DNA of 64,000 nt from Acidimicrobiia bacterium (GCA_017577575.1 PKRG01000012.1:17006-81005); one strand, 5' to 3'. Numbered from the stretch's first letter, positions 6,379 to 15,212 are shown. Translations and numbers: made by a program. Notes: a model not told the origin generated them from the letters alone.

Positions 6379-8736
6379 TCAGTCCTCCTCTTCCTCGATC
6401 GAGCGGATGGTCACTCGTCCGCCGAACGCTACCTCCGGCGAGCGGCCGCCATCGGCGATGGTGAACGTTCCTGCCAGCTCCCGGTCGGCGGCGGATCGGC
6501 CGACGTACACCTCGAACACGCCCGGCTCCACGACGTAGTCCAGACGGCGGTCGTGGAACCCCAACTGGCCCGTCGGCAAGGTGAAGGCCACCTCCCGGAT
6601 CCCGCCGGCCGGCACCGCCACCCGAGCGAACGCCTTCAGCTCCGACACCGGGCGCGTGAGGCTGGCCTCCACGTCGCGGACGTACACCTGCACGACCTCT
6701 TCGCCGTCGCGGTCGCCGACATTGCGGATCCGGGCCGAGACGGTCACCGACCCGTCCATGTCGACGGTGTCCGGTTCGACGGTCGCCCCTTCGATCCGGA
6801 ACTGCGTGTAGCTGAGGCCGTGGCCGAACGGGTATAGCGGGCTGGTGGGGGAGTCGACGTAGTCGCCCTTCCAGTGGGAGCGCCCGCCGGACACCTTGTG
6901 CGAGTGGTAGACGGGGATCTGGCCCACCGAGCGCGGATAGGAGATGGGAAGCTTGCCTCCCGGGTTGTAGGCGCCGGTGAGCACCTCGGCGATCGCCTCG
7001 CCTCCCTCGGCGCCGGGCAGCCATGCCATCACGACGGCGGCGGCGTGCTCGTGGATCCATTCGCTGCCCATCGGCCTGCCGCCGACGAGGACGAGCACCA
7101 CCGGCGTGCCGGTGCCGATCACCGCCCGCACCAGCTCCTCCTGGACTCCGGGCAGGTCGAGCGAGGAGCGGTCGCGGCTCTCGCCGCTCGTCGAGTCGTC
7201 GGTCAGCCCCGACTTGTCGCCCATCACCAGCACCGCCACGTCGGAGCGGGAAGCGAGGGCCACGGCCTCGGCGAACCCTTCCCGCGACTCGCCGTTGACG
7301 TCGCAGCCCCGGGCGAACGCCACCTGGCCGTCGAGGCGGGATGCGAGAGCTTCGAACACCGTCGCCGCCTCGGCGTCGGCGGTGGGCAGGTCCAGGTCCG
7401 GCGGGATGGGGATGTGGAAGACGTTCTCGCCGGCCTTCATCTCCCGCAGCGACTCCACGTGGGCAGGGTGCGTGTAGTCGCCGAACAGGTGCCGGGATGC
7501 GTCGGCGTTGGGCCCGATCACCGCCACCTTGGCGGCTCGCAGCGGGAGGATCCCGTCGTTCTTCAACAGGACGATGCTCTTGCGGGCGATGTCCCTGGCC
7601 AGCTCCGAATGGCGGGGGTAGGTGAAGTCGGCCCCCTCGTCGACGTAGGGCTTCTCGAACAGGCCCAGCTCGAACTTGGTGCGCAGCACCCGGGCGACGG
7701 CCCGGTCGACCAGCTCCTCCGTGACGAGGCCTGCGGAGAGGGCCTCGAGCAGCGGCTCGCCATAGCAGTCGGTCCCGGGCAGCTCGACGTCGATCCCGGT
7801 CTCGAGCGCCAGGGCGGCCGCCGACGGCCCATCGGGGGCGACCCGGTGGTAGGTCTCCAACTGGCGGACGGCGAAGTAGTCGGACACGACCGTGCCCTCG
7901 AAGCCCCACTCGTCCCGCAGCAGGCCCTGTATCAGATCCCGGTCGGCGCTGGCAGGCACCCCGTCGAGCTCCTGGTAGGAGGGCATCACCGACCGGAGCC
8001 CGGCATCGACCGCGGCCCGGAACGGATGCAGGTAGACGTCGTGGAGCTCCCGGGGCGGGATGTGGGCCGGCGCCCAGTTGAGGCCGCCTTCCGAGGCGCC
8101 GTAGCCGACGAAGTGCTTGGCAGTGGCCACCACCCCGGAGGAGAGGTCGGCCCCTTGCAGGCCGCGCACGAACGCCGCCCCCATCGAGGCGACGAGGTGG
8201 GGGTCCTCGCCGAAGGTCTCCTCGGTGCGGCCCCACCGGGGGTCGCGGGTGACGTCCAGCACGGGGGCGAGGCCCTGGCGGGCCCCGACGGCGAGCATCT
8301 CGGCCCGGATCGCCGCTCCCATCGCTTCGGCCAGGGCCGGCTCCCAGGTGCTGGCCACGCCGATCGCCTGGGGGAAGACGGTGGCGCCCCGGGCCATGAG
8401 CCCCGAGCACACCTCTTCGTGGATGATGGCGGGGATGCCGAGACGGGTCTCTTCCACCAGGTAGCGCTGGATCTCGTTGGCGACCCGGGCGGCCTCGGCG
8501 GGGCGCAGGTTGCTGGCGCCGGAGACGCGGGTGATGTGGCCGATGCCCTTGGAGAGGATGCGCTCGGCGTCGGCGGGGGACAGGTGGTTGTCCTTCACCA
8601 CCTCGAAGACCCAGGCGCTCCCGAGCTGGGCGATCTTCTCTTCGATCGTCATCAGCTCGAGGAGGCTCGCCACCCGCTCCTCGATCGGGGCGGAGGCGTC
8701 CTGGTAGCGGTGCTGGGGGCTCGGCTCGACGGTCAT
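6379..8736 (-). CDS. Glycoside hydrolase family 3, probable beta-xylosidase/beta-glucosidase
   Basis: A 785-residue cytosolic enzyme without a signal peptide. It has the GH3 N-terminal barrel (APVLDVTRDPRWGRTEETFGEDP, AKHFVGYG), the catalytic nucleophile Asp286 in VVSDYFAV, the alpha/beta C domain (LLKNDGILPL, VAVIGPNAD, VLVMGDKSGLTDDS) and a C-terminal fibronectin-III-like domain (YPFGHGLSYTQF, RIRNVGDRDGEEVVQVYV). It overlaps the permease stop by 4 nt. Its place between sugar permeases and xylose isomerase points to cleavage of imported xylo-oligosaccharides, although the family also contains glucosidases and arabinosidases. Confidence 0.9.
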   Translation of the reverse strand: MTVEPSPQHRYQDASAPIEERVASLLELMTIEEKIAQLGSAWVFEVVKDNHLSPADAERILSKGIGHITRVSGASNLRPAEAARVANEIQRYLVEETRLGIPAIIHEEVCSGLMARGATVFPQAIGVASTWEPALAEAMGAAIRAEMLAVGARQGLAPVLDVTRDPRWGRTEETFGEDPHLVASMGAAFVRGLQGADLSSGVVATAKHFVGYGASEGGLNWAPAHIPPRELHDVYLHPFRAAVDAGLRSVMPSYQELDGVPASADRDLIQGLLRDEWGFEGTVVSDYFAVRQLETYHRVAPDGPSAAALALETGIDVELPGTDCYGEPLLEALSAGLVTEELVDRAVARVLRTKFELGLFEKPYVDEGADFTYPRHSELARDIARKSIVLLKNDGILPLRAAKVAVIGPNADASRHLFGDYTHPAHVESLREMKAGENVFHIPIPPDLDLPTADAEAATVFEALASRLDGQVAFARGCDVNGESREGFAEAVALASRSDVAVLVMGDKSGLTDDSTSGESRDRSSLDLPGVQEELVRAVIGTGTPVVLVLVGGRPMGSEWIHEHAAAVVMAWLPGAEGGEAIAEVLTGAYNPGGKLPISYPRSVGQIPVYHSHKVSGGRSHWKGDYVDSPTSPLYPFGHGLSYTQFRIEGATVEPDTVDMDGSVTVSARIRNVGDRDGEEVVQVYVRDVEASLTRPVSELKAFARVAVPAGGIREVAFTLPTGQLGFHDRRLDYVVEPGVFEVYVGRSAADRELAGTFTIADGGRSPEVAFGGRVTIRSIEEEED

Positions 8737-9578
8737 CCCTTCACCGCCCCGCTCGTGACGCCGGAGACGATGTGGCGCTCGGCGATGGCGTAAAGGATCA
8801 GTGCCGGCACGATCGACAGCACCGTGTAGGCCAGCACCAGCGCCGTGTCCGTCCCGTACTGGGTGGAGATGTTGTTGACGCCCAGCGGCAGCGTCCACTG
8901 ATCCTGGCGGGTGAGCACCAACAGCGGCAGCAGGAACGCGTTCCAGCTGCCGACGATCGTCAGCACCGAGATCGTCGACAGGGCCGGCCGTGACAGCGGG
9001 AGCATGACGTGCCAGTAGAACCGGAGGGGCCCGCAGCCGTCGATGATGGCGGCGTCCTCCAGGTCGTCGGGGATGTTGCGGAAGAACGGCCGCAGGATCA
9101 CGATCGACAGCGGCAGCCCGAACGCCACCTGGGGGAGTATCACGCCCCACGGGTTGCCCAACAGGTCCAGGTCCCGCAGGGTGAGCCACAGGGGCAGCGT
9201 CGCCGCCACCACCGGGTACAGGAGCCCGATGGTGAAGAAGGTGTATATCGCCTCCCGTCCCCGGAACCGGTAGCGGGCGAGGGCGAAGGCCGCCAGGGAG
9301 GAGAGGGGGAGGATCAGCAGCGTGGTCGCCAGGGCGATGAAGGTGCTGTTCCACACCTGCCGCCAGAACGCCGGCGACCGCAGAGTGCCGAGATAGTTCG
9401 TGAAGATCCACGGGTCGGGGAGTCCGACCGGCCGCTCGGCGATCTGGCCGGTGGTGCGGAACCCGCCCAGCACCGCGTAGACGAGCGGCACCAGGATCAG
9501 CGCCAGCACCGCCAGGGCGACTACGTACAACACGGTCCTCGAGAGGACTCTTCGGACAGGGATCGTGGCAACAGCCAT
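8733..9578 (-). CDS. Sugar ABC transporter permease (MalG type)
   Basis: A 281-residue inner-membrane protein with six predicted membrane helices. The cytoplasmic EAA loop, DAAIIDGCGPLRFYWHVMLPLSRPAL, contacts the ATPase. It forms the second permease subunit of a carbohydrate-uptake-1 importer with the next gene. It overlaps the partner's stop by one nucleotide (TGATG) and the GH3 start by four. No ATPase gene lies in the operon, so a shared MsmK/UgpC-type ATPase encoded elsewhere must energise it. Confidence 0.9.
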   Translation of the reverse strand: MAVATIPVRRVLSRTVLYVVALAVLALILVPLVYAVLGGFRTTGQIAERPVGLPDPWIFTNYLGTLRSPAFWRQVWNSTFIALATTLLILPLSSLAAFALARYRFRGREAIYTFFTIGLLYPVVAATLPLWLTLRDLDLLGNPWGVILPQVAFGLPLSIVILRPFFRNIPDDLEDAAIIDGCGPLRFYWHVMLPLSRPALSTISVLTIVGSWNAFLLPLLVLTRQDQWTLPLGVNNISTQYGTDTALVLAYTVLSIVPALILYAIAERHIVSGVTSGAVKG

Positions 9579-10570
9579 CAGGTCAGAGCTCCTTCGACGT
9601 CACGGCGCAACACGAACCGTTGGTAGAACAGCGCCAGAACCATGGATATGGCGAAGATCAGGATCGATACCGCCCCGCCGTACCCGAAGCGGTTCCGGCC
9701 GAATCCGAAGTCGATCAGGTAGGTGGCCATCGTCTGGGTGGCGCCCACCGGGCCGCCCCTCGTGGTCACCCAGACCAGGTCGAACACGTGGAATGACCCG
9801 ATGATCATCAGGAACATCGAGATGCGGATCGTGGGGCCGAGCAGCGGAAGCGTGACGTGGCGGAACGCCTGCCAGGGGCCGGCGCCGTCGATCGCCGCCG
9901 CCTCCTTCAGCTCGGACGGGATGCCCTGCAGCCCGGCGAGCAGCAGGACCATGTGGAGGCCGAAGTACTTCCACGTGAGGACGAAGAACAGCGAGTAGAG
10001 GGCGACGCCCGGATCGCCCAACCAGGGCCGCATGAACTCCTGGACGGCCGCCTCGCTCACACCGGGGATCAAAGGACCGACGGTCTCGATGACCCGGTCC
10101 ACCATCCCGTCGGGACGCAGCAGCTGACGCCACACGACGCCCGTGACGACCTCGGAGAGGACGTAGGGGGCGAAGAACATCGTGCGGAACAGGCCCCTCC
10201 CGGCGAGCTTCTGGTTGAGCAGGACCGCCAGGGCGAGGGCGAACGGCAGCTGCAGCGTCAGGGAGAGGACGGCGATGACGAAGCAGTGGAAGATGGCGGC
10301 CCGGAAGTCGGGGGAGTTGAGAGCCTCGACGAAGTTGCCGAGGCCGACCCAGTCGGTCAGCGGGCCGAGCCCGTTCCAGTTGTAGACGCTGAAACGGAGG
10401 CTCTGGACGATCGGGTAGATCACGAACAGCCCGTAGACGACGAGGGCGGGGAGGACCAGGACGGCGAGGGTGGGCCACGAGGCGTAGCCCGGCGCACCTC
10501 TGAGAGGCCGCCGCGACGGTGTCGGGGCAGAAGGCTGGCTCACCCGGGTCGGCTGGCTCTGGGTCTGCAT
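9578..10570 (-). CDS. Sugar ABC transporter permease (MalF/UgpA type)
   Basis: A 330-residue inner-membrane protein with a basic, Ser/Pro-rich cytoplasmic N-terminus (about 30 residues) followed by six membrane helices. The EAA motif is KEAAAIDGAGPWQAFRHVTLPLL. It pairs with the MalG-type permease. A 55-nt gap with an 11-bp hairpin separates it from the binding-protein gene, unlike the tight overlaps of the rest of the operon. Confidence 0.9.
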   Translation of the reverse strand: MQTQSQPTRVSQPSAPTPSRRPLRGAPGYASWPTLAVLVLPALVVYGLFVIYPIVQSLRFSVYNWNGLGPLTDWVGLGNFVEALNSPDFRAAIFHCFVIAVLSLTLQLPFALALAVLLNQKLAGRGLFRTMFFAPYVLSEVVTGVVWRQLLRPDGMVDRVIETVGPLIPGVSEAAVQEFMRPWLGDPGVALYSLFFVLTWKYFGLHMVLLLAGLQGIPSELKEAAAIDGAGPWQAFRHVTLPLLGPTIRISMFLMIIGSFHVFDLVWVTTRGGPVGATQTMATYLIDFGFGRNRFGYGGAVSILIFAISMVLALFYQRFVLRRDVEGALT

Positions 10571-10583
10571 GGGCGATGTGTGG

Positions 10584-10615
10584 GGGCTGTGGGGCCCAAG
10601 AGGTCCCCACAGCCC
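10584..10615 (-). terminator. Intercistronic hairpin between binding protein and permease genes
   Basis: GGGCTGTGGGG pairs with CCCCACAGCCC around a 10-nt loop, immediately after the binding-protein stop. There is no T-run. Such hairpins commonly protect the binding-protein mRNA or terminate part of transcription so that the binding protein is made in excess. Confidence 0.6.
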
Positions 10616-10625
10616 GGTCTCGTCA

Positions 10626-12035
10626 TCAGCTCGAGGCGAACGCGGCGTCGATCGCCTGGATGGCGTCTTCGATGGTCGTCTGCCCGGCGAAGATCTTGAC
10701 AGTCTCGTCGTTGATCGCCTCGCCGACGGCAGCCGGGAAGTACTGGTCCAGATAGAGCTGGACGAACTCCGACTGCGCCAGCGACTCGAGCAGTGGGACC
10801 ATCAGCGGCTCGGTGACCGAGTTCTCGGCGCCCTTGGTGACGGGGAGGATGGCGCCGGTCTCGCCGGCCCGGCGGGCGTTCTCCACCGACGTCAGGTACC
10901 GGAGGAACTCCACGGCCTCGGGCGGAGCGTCACGGCCGACGGCGAAGCCGTTGCCGCCGCCGATGCCGTCGTTGAGGTCGCCGGCTCCGCCTTCCACCTC
11001 CGGGAAGGGGAACCACCCCATCTCGAAGGGGAGCCGCTCCGACGGCAGTTGGTCGGGCTCGCCGTGGCCGCCGGAGTTGGCGTACTCGCCGGGACCCCAC
11101 TGGCCCATCAGCGAGATGGCGGCGCGGCCGGTGCCGATCCAGCCCGCCTCACCGTCGGGCCCGGGCCAGGTGGAGGCGAGGAAGCCCTCCTGGAACGGCT
11201 CCAACTCGACGAGGCGCTGGAGCTGGTTGCCGGCCTCGATGACTGCCGGGTGGTCGAAGCTCCGGTTGGCGGCGATCTCCTCGATGGCCTCCTGTCCGCC
11301 GATGCGCAGGATCAGGTAGGCGAGGTAGAAGTGGGCCGGCCACCGGTCCTGGCCACCGACGGCGATCGGGGTGATGCCGGCGTCCTTGAGGCGCTGCACG
11401 ACGTCGAGGAACTCGTCCCACGTCGTCGGGGGAGCGTCGATGCCGGCCTGGGCGAACAGCTCCTTGTTGTACCAGAAGCCCACCATGCCGAGGTCGAAGG
11501 GCACCGCGTAGAGCCCGCCGTCCACCTCGAACAGGCTCACCGCGCCGGCGCTCAGGTCGCCGATCCAGTCGGAGACCTCGTCGCTGATGTCGCGGACCAA
11601 GCCGGCCTCGACCTGGTCGGCGAGGTCACCGCCACCCCAGGACTGGAACAGGTCCGGCGGGTCGTTGGACTGGAGACGCGGCTGGATGGCGTCCTTGAAC
11701 GCCTCGTTCTCGTTCACGACGATGTCGAACGTCACGTGCGGGTTCATCTCCGTGAACTCGTTCGCCAGCGTCTCCCACAGCTCGAGCATGGCGCCCTGGT
11801 TCTGGATGTGCCACCACTCGATCGTCACCGGCTCACGTTCTTCCCCGTCGCCGCCGCCGTCGGCTTCTGTGGCCGGGGGAGCTTCGGTGGCGGGAGGCGC
11901 CTCGGTCGAGGGAGTGTCCTCGGCAGCGGCGGTCGTGCTGGTGTCGGAGGCGGCTCCGCCGCCGCCACACGCCCCGGCCACGAGGGCCAGCACCGCCAGC
12001 AGGGCGCTGAGTCGTGTGAGTCTGGTTCTTCTCAT
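10626..12035 (-). CDS. Sugar-binding lipoprotein of the xylo-oligosaccharide ABC importer
   Basis: A 469-residue extracytoplasmic solute-binding protein, family 1. The signal peptide ends in a lipobox (LVAGACGGG), followed by a Thr/Glu/Pro-rich linker and the mature domain beginning VTIEWWHIQNQGAMLELWETLANEF, with PFDLGMVGFWYNKELFAQAGI and GIGGGNGFAVG. The ATG at 12035 has a GGAGGA Shine-Dalgarno and starts the signal peptide, so an upstream in-frame start at 12077 is rejected. It is first in the structural operon and has a LacI-type operator just upstream. Substrate is inferred from the neighbouring xylA, xylB and GH3 genes. Confidence 0.9.
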   Translation of the reverse strand: MRRTRLTRLSALLAVLALVAGACGGGGAASDTSTTAAAEDTPSTEAPPATEAPPATEADGGGDGEEREPVTIEWWHIQNQGAMLELWETLANEFTEMNPHVTFDIVVNENEAFKDAIQPRLQSNDPPDLFQSWGGGDLADQVEAGLVRDISDEVSDWIGDLSAGAVSLFEVDGGLYAVPFDLGMVGFWYNKELFAQAGIDAPPTTWDEFLDVVQRLKDAGITPIAVGGQDRWPAHFYLAYLILRIGGQEAIEEIAANRSFDHPAVIEAGNQLQRLVELEPFQEGFLASTWPGPDGEAGWIGTGRAAISLMGQWGPGEYANSGGHGEPDQLPSERLPFEMGWFPFPEVEGGAGDLNDGIGGGNGFAVGRDAPPEAVEFLRYLTSVENARRAGETGAILPVTKGAENSVTEPLMVPLLESLAQSEFVQLYLDQYFPAAVGEAINDETVKIFAGQTTIEDAIQAIDAAFASS

Positions 12036-12063
12036 CCGTTTCCTCCTCCAATCGTCCGCTTTC

Positions 12064-12076
12064 GTAAACGTTTTCA
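12064..12076. promoter_or_regulatory. LacI-family operator before the xylose operon
   Basis: The minus strand reads TGAAAACGTTTAC, centred on CG at 12069-12070, close to the LacI/CcpA-family consensus TGNAANCGNTTNCA. It lies 29 nt upstream of the binding-protein start and just after lacI, the expected place for xylose-responsive repression. Confidence 0.75.
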
Positions 12077-12118
12077 ATCGATGTGCGTCATTCCTTCTTC
12101 TCCTCGGATCGTGCCTCC

Positions 12119-13156
12119 TCAGTCGGGGTTGGTGCAGGACTGGCGGACGACGAGCTTGGTGGGGAGGCGGACGTGGACCTCGTCCACCTCGTCGGGCTTC
12201 TCGATCAGCGAGATGAGCAGCCGCGCCGCTTCCCAGCCCATGTCCTGGATCGATTGGTCGATCGTGGTGAGCGGGGGATCGGTGAGAGCGGACTCGGGGA
12301 TGTTGTCGAAGCCGATGACCGACAGGTCCCGGGGAATCCTCAAGCCCGCCGACTGGGCGACCTCCATCGTCGTTATGGCCGACAGGTCGTTGGCGGCGAA
12401 TATGGCGGTGGGCCTGTCCTCCAGGGAGAGGAGCTGTCGGGCCGCCTCCCGGGCCGTTTCCGGGGCGTAGCCACCCACCTTGACGAGCTCGGGGTCGAAG
12501 TCGATGCCGGCCTCGGCGAGGGCCCGGCGATAGCCCTCCTCCCGCAGCCGGGCGGACTCGAGGTCGGGCCGTCCGGCCAAGAAGCCGATCCGACGGTGTC
12601 CCAACCCGATCAGGTACTCGGTCGCCGTGGCCGCGCCCTCCAGGTTCTGTGAGTCGACCGTCGGGAGATCGGACGGCCCGGCGTGCGGGTCGACGGCGAC
12701 GACAGGCACGTCACCTTGGACGTCGACCACCGTCGGCGTGACGAGGATGGTGCCGTCGGTCAGCGTGCCGTGTAGGCGGCTGAGGAAGCGGCGCTCCCAC
12801 CCCGCCTTGTGCTCGGGGCGCCCCGTCCCCGAGTAGACGATCAGCTCGTAGTCGGTGTCGTGGAGCGCCCGGGCCGCGCCCTTCAGCAGCTCGGCGGAGA
12901 AGGGCTCCAGGTCGGCGACGATGATCCCGATGAGGTTGGTCCGCCGGCTGCGCATGCTGCGGGCGACGAGGCTCGACTCGTAGCCGAGGTCGGCGATCAC
13001 CGCCTGGACCTTGGCGATGGTGTCGGGAGCGACGCCGTAACGGCCGTTGAGCACCCGGGACACGGTGGCGATCGACACCCCCGCCTTTCGAGCGACGTGC
13101 TCGATGGTCACCCGGTCGGGAGGCGTCTCCTCCGTGGTGTCTCTGGCTCCACTCAT
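12119..13156 (-). CDS. LacI-family transcriptional repressor of the xylose operon
   Basis: A 345-residue regulator. Residues 16-60 form the LacI helix-turn-helix and hinge (VTIEHVARKAGVSIATVSRVLNG, then GYESSLVARSMRSRRT); the rest is a periplasmic-binding-protein-like sensor (GIIVADLEPFSAELLKGA, YLIGLGHRRIGFLAG, AIFAANDLSAITTMEVAQSAGLRIP, SVIGFDNIPESALTDPPLTTIDQ). It lies directly upstream of the transport operon on the same strand. LacI-like sites are present both there and before its own gene, which suggests control of the operon and autoregulation. The effector is probably xylose or a xyloside. Confidence 0.92.
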   Translation of the reverse strand: MSGARDTTEETPPDRVTIEHVARKAGVSIATVSRVLNGRYGVAPDTIAKVQAVIADLGYESSLVARSMRSRRTNLIGIIVADLEPFSAELLKGAARALHDTDYELIVYSGTGRPEHKAGWERRFLSRLHGTLTDGTILVTPTVVDVQGDVPVVAVDPHAGPSDLPTVDSQNLEGAATATEYLIGLGHRRIGFLAGRPDLESARLREEGYRRALAEAGIDFDPELVKVGGYAPETAREAARQLLSLEDRPTAIFAANDLSAITTMEVAQSAGLRIPRDLSVIGFDNIPESALTDPPLTTIDQSIQDMGWEAARLLISLIEKPDEVDEVHVRLPTKLVVRQSCTNPD

Positions 13157-13169
13157 GGCCCAACGCTCT

Positions 13170-13217
13170 CGATACCGTTGTCGATACCGTTGTCGATATC
13201 GTTTTCGACAACGTTTA
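13170..13217. repeat. Four tandem 12-bp operator-like repeats in the lacI promoter region
   Basis: Four head-to-tail units, CGATACCGTTGT (twice), CGATATCGTTTT and CGACAACGTTTA, lie 13-61 nt upstream of the lacI start. The last unit overlaps a LacI-like palindrome, TCGACAACGTTTACAA at 13205-13220, centred on CG. Each unit contains a CG-centred half-site, so cooperative binding of several repressor dimers is plausible. Confidence 0.55.
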
Positions 13218-13268
13218 CAAATATGCCATGCCGTTTCGCCGCGCGTCGGCCAGACCGGGATTTTTTTT

Positions 13269-13640
13269 CTACGCGGCCTTGGTGCGGGCGGCGAGATGGG
13301 CGGAGAGACCGCCCACGGCTATCGCCAGGGCCGCCAGCAGGACGACCTGGGGGGTAGGCGCCGGTGAGCCGTTGACCACGGCGGTGACGACTACGGCGAG
13401 GGCGATGCCCATGGCGGCGGTGGCGCCGTGGAAGAAGTGGGAGAAGAGGGCCCGGCGGCCGGCGAACCATCCGGCGATGGCGAACCCGGCCAGCGTCCCG
13501 AAGGTGGTGGCGGCGCCGGCGGCGCCGGCCACTCCCAGCGAGAAGAGGACGAACCACAGCGCCAGCGAGGCGACGGCGAGGCCGAGCACCCCCACGCCGA
13601 CTCCGAACAGGACTGCACTCACGCGGATCGAGCCGAACAC
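13269..13640 (-). CDS. Hypothetical four-helix membrane protein
   Basis: A 123-residue hydrophobic protein with about four membrane helices (VLFGVGVGVLGLAVASLALWF, AGAAGAATTFGTLAGFAIAGW, ATAAMGIALAVVVTAVV, VVLLAALAIAVGGL). It starts with GTG behind a GGAGGT Shine-Dalgarno. Its layout recalls the small TIGR04086/YrzE-like membrane proteins, but I cannot confirm that by eye. It is divergent from trpD and ends within a run of eight T. Confidence 0.65.
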   Translation of the reverse strand: MFGSIRVSAVLFGVGVGVLGLAVASLALWFVLFSLGVAGAAGAATTFGTLAGFAIAGWFAGRRALFSHFFHGATAAMGIALAVVVTAVVNGSPAPTPQVVLLAALAIAVGGLSAHLAARTKAA

Positions 13641-13773
13641 CGAGACCTCCGGGAGCGGGGTGTCGACTGTATCCGATTGGCCGGCCCGCGCCGCGCGTGG
13701 CCACGTCTGCGCCTCGGTGGCGGCCGTCGGCGGCTGTCGATCGAGCCGGGGGCGCCCCTAGACTCCCTCCGCA

Positions 13774-14802
13774 ATGGATTGGAGCCACGTCCTCGATCTG
13801 CTCACCAGCGGGAGGGGCCTGACCCGCCAGCAAGCGCGCGAGGCGATGACCGAGATCGTGGAGGGACGCGCCGATCCCGCCGCCATCGCCGCTTTCGTGG
13901 TCGCCTTGAGGATGAAGGGCGAGACCCACGAGGAGATGGCCGGGATGGTCGAAGCGCTGAAGGCCGCCGCGGTCCCGGTCCCGATCGACGACACCGCCGA
14001 TCTGGTCGACATCGTCGGCACGGGCGGTGACCGGTCGTTCACGTTCAACATCTCCACCACGGCGGCGTTCATCGCCGCCGGCGCCGGGGCGAAGGTGGCC
14101 AAGCACGGCAACCGCGCCGCCTCGAGCAGGTGCGGGTCCGCCGACGTCCTCGAGGGACTGGGGATGTCGATCGACCTCGATCCCGCCGACATGGCTAAGC
14201 TCGTCACCGAGGAGGGCTTCGGCTTCTTCTTCGCGCCCCGTTACCACCCGGGTTTCCGCCACGCCGGCCCGATCCGCAAGGCCCTGGGCATACCCACCGT
14301 GTTCAACTTCCTCGGGCCCCTCGCCAACCCCGTCGGGGTGCGGCGTTACGCCCTGGGCGTCTCGGACCAGAGGATGGCCGAGCGGATGATCCACGTCCTC
14401 GCCGTGTTGGGCGCCGAATCGGCGTTCGTGGTCCACGGCGAAGACGGGATCGACGAGGTCACCACGTCCGGCCCGACCTACATCTTCCGGCTGCGCGACG
14501 GCGAGATCACCCATGCCGAGTTCACGCCCGAGGACTTCGGCATCGAGCGCTCGAAGCTCGCCGACCTGGCCGGTGGCGACGTTGCCCACAACGTCCGCAT
14601 CCTCAGAGGGATCCTGGAAGGGGAGAAGGGCCCGCGGCGGGACGCGGCGATCGTCAACGCCGCCGTCGGGCTCGTCGCCGCGGGCATCGCCGAAGGTTTC
14701 GTGGAAGGCGTCGAGCGGGCCGTCGAGTCGGTCGACTCGGGGAAGGCGGCGGAGGTGCTCGAGCGGGTGGTGAAGCGCAGCCAGGAGCTGGCCGGCGGCT
14801 AG
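13774..14802 (+). CDS. trpD: Anthranilate phosphoribosyltransferase
   Basis: Transfers the phosphoribosyl group of PRPP to anthranilate, the second step of tryptophan synthesis. The 342-residue protein has the glycine-rich PRPP loop DIVGTGGDRSFTFNISTTAAF, the KHGNRAASSRCGSADVLEGLG anthranilate/PRPP segment and the FFFAPRYHPGFRHAGPIRKALGIPTVFNFLGPLANP block. A TAGACT hexamer at 13759-13764 ends 9 nt before the ATG, with no Shine-Dalgarno. No other trp gene is nearby, so it is a solitary copy. Confidence 0.95.
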   Translation: MDWSHVLDLLTSGRGLTRQQAREAMTEIVEGRADPAAIAAFVVALRMKGETHEEMAGMVEALKAAAVPVPIDDTADLVDIVGTGGDRSFTFNISTTAAFIAAGAGAKVAKHGNRAASSRCGSADVLEGLGMSIDLDPADMAKLVTEEGFGFFFAPRYHPGFRHAGPIRKALGIPTVFNFLGPLANPVGVRRYALGVSDQRMAERMIHVLAVLGAESAFVVHGEDGIDEVTTSGPTYIFRLRDGEITHAEFTPEDFGIERSKLADLAGGDVAHNVRILRGILEGEKGPRRDAAIVNAAVGLVAAGIAEGFVEGVERAVESVDSGKAAEVLERVVKRSQELAGG

Positions 14803-14806
14803 CGGC

Positions 14807-15169
14807 TCAGTCGCCGAAGACGGCTTCCAGCACCCAGCGCACGATCGAGATCACGAGGGCGCCCAGGAACGTCGCCCAGAAGAACCCCGTCGAGGTCAGC
14901 CCCAGATCGAGGCGCTCCGGCGCCGACAGCCACACCACCAGCTGCAGGACCAGGGCGTTGATCACGAGGAGGAACAGCCCGAGGGTCAGCAGGATCAGCG
15001 GAAAGCTGAAGAAGCTGAGCACGGGCTTGACGATCGAGTTGGCCACGGCGACGAGGACCGCCACGGCGACGAATGCCCAGGCGCTGCCGTCGAAGTCGAG
15101 GCCGGGCACCAATCGGACCGCGACCCAGACGCCGGCGGCGGTGGCAGCCAGTTGGAGCAACCGCTTCAA
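14807..15169 (-). CDS. Phage-holin superfamily IV (DUF360-like) membrane protein
   Basis: A 120-residue protein with four membrane helices, including the typical VAVANSIVKPVLSFFSFPLILLTLGLFLLVINALVL core of the PF04020 family. These proteins are widespread in non-phage bacterial chromosomes and no lytic role is implied. The start is TTG at 15169, supported by AGGAGG 9 nt upstream. It is convergent with trpD, 4 nt from its stop. Confidence 0.8.
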   Translation of the reverse strand: MKRLLQLAATAAGVWVAVRLVPGLDFDGSAWAFVAVAVLVAVANSIVKPVLSFFSFPLILLTLGLFLLVINALVLQLVVWLSAPERLDLGLTSTGFFWATFLGALVISIVRWVLEAVFGD

Positions 15170-15212
15170 GAAGCCTCACCTCCTGCGGGGACCGGTGGCA
15201 CGGTAGCGCCGG

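Noticed and set aside
5969..8410. An 813-codon minus-strand frame over the GH3 and xylA genes
   Set aside because: Low-complexity Arg/Gly/Pro translation without domains; the overlapping GH3 and XylA frames have full family motifs.
6874..8793. A 639-codon plus-strand frame opposite the GH3 gene
   Set aside because: Antisense shadow of GH3, rich in Gly, Val, Arg and His with no recognisable domain and no ribosome-binding site.
13153..14589. A 478-codon minus-strand frame opposite trpD
   Set aside because: Antisense shadow of trpD that then reads the operator repeats as a DNGI repeat; no domain is present.
14807..15169. Holin-superfamily protein as a sign of a prophage
   Set aside because: This membrane-protein family is common in ordinary chromosomes; no integrase, structural or lysis genes are present.
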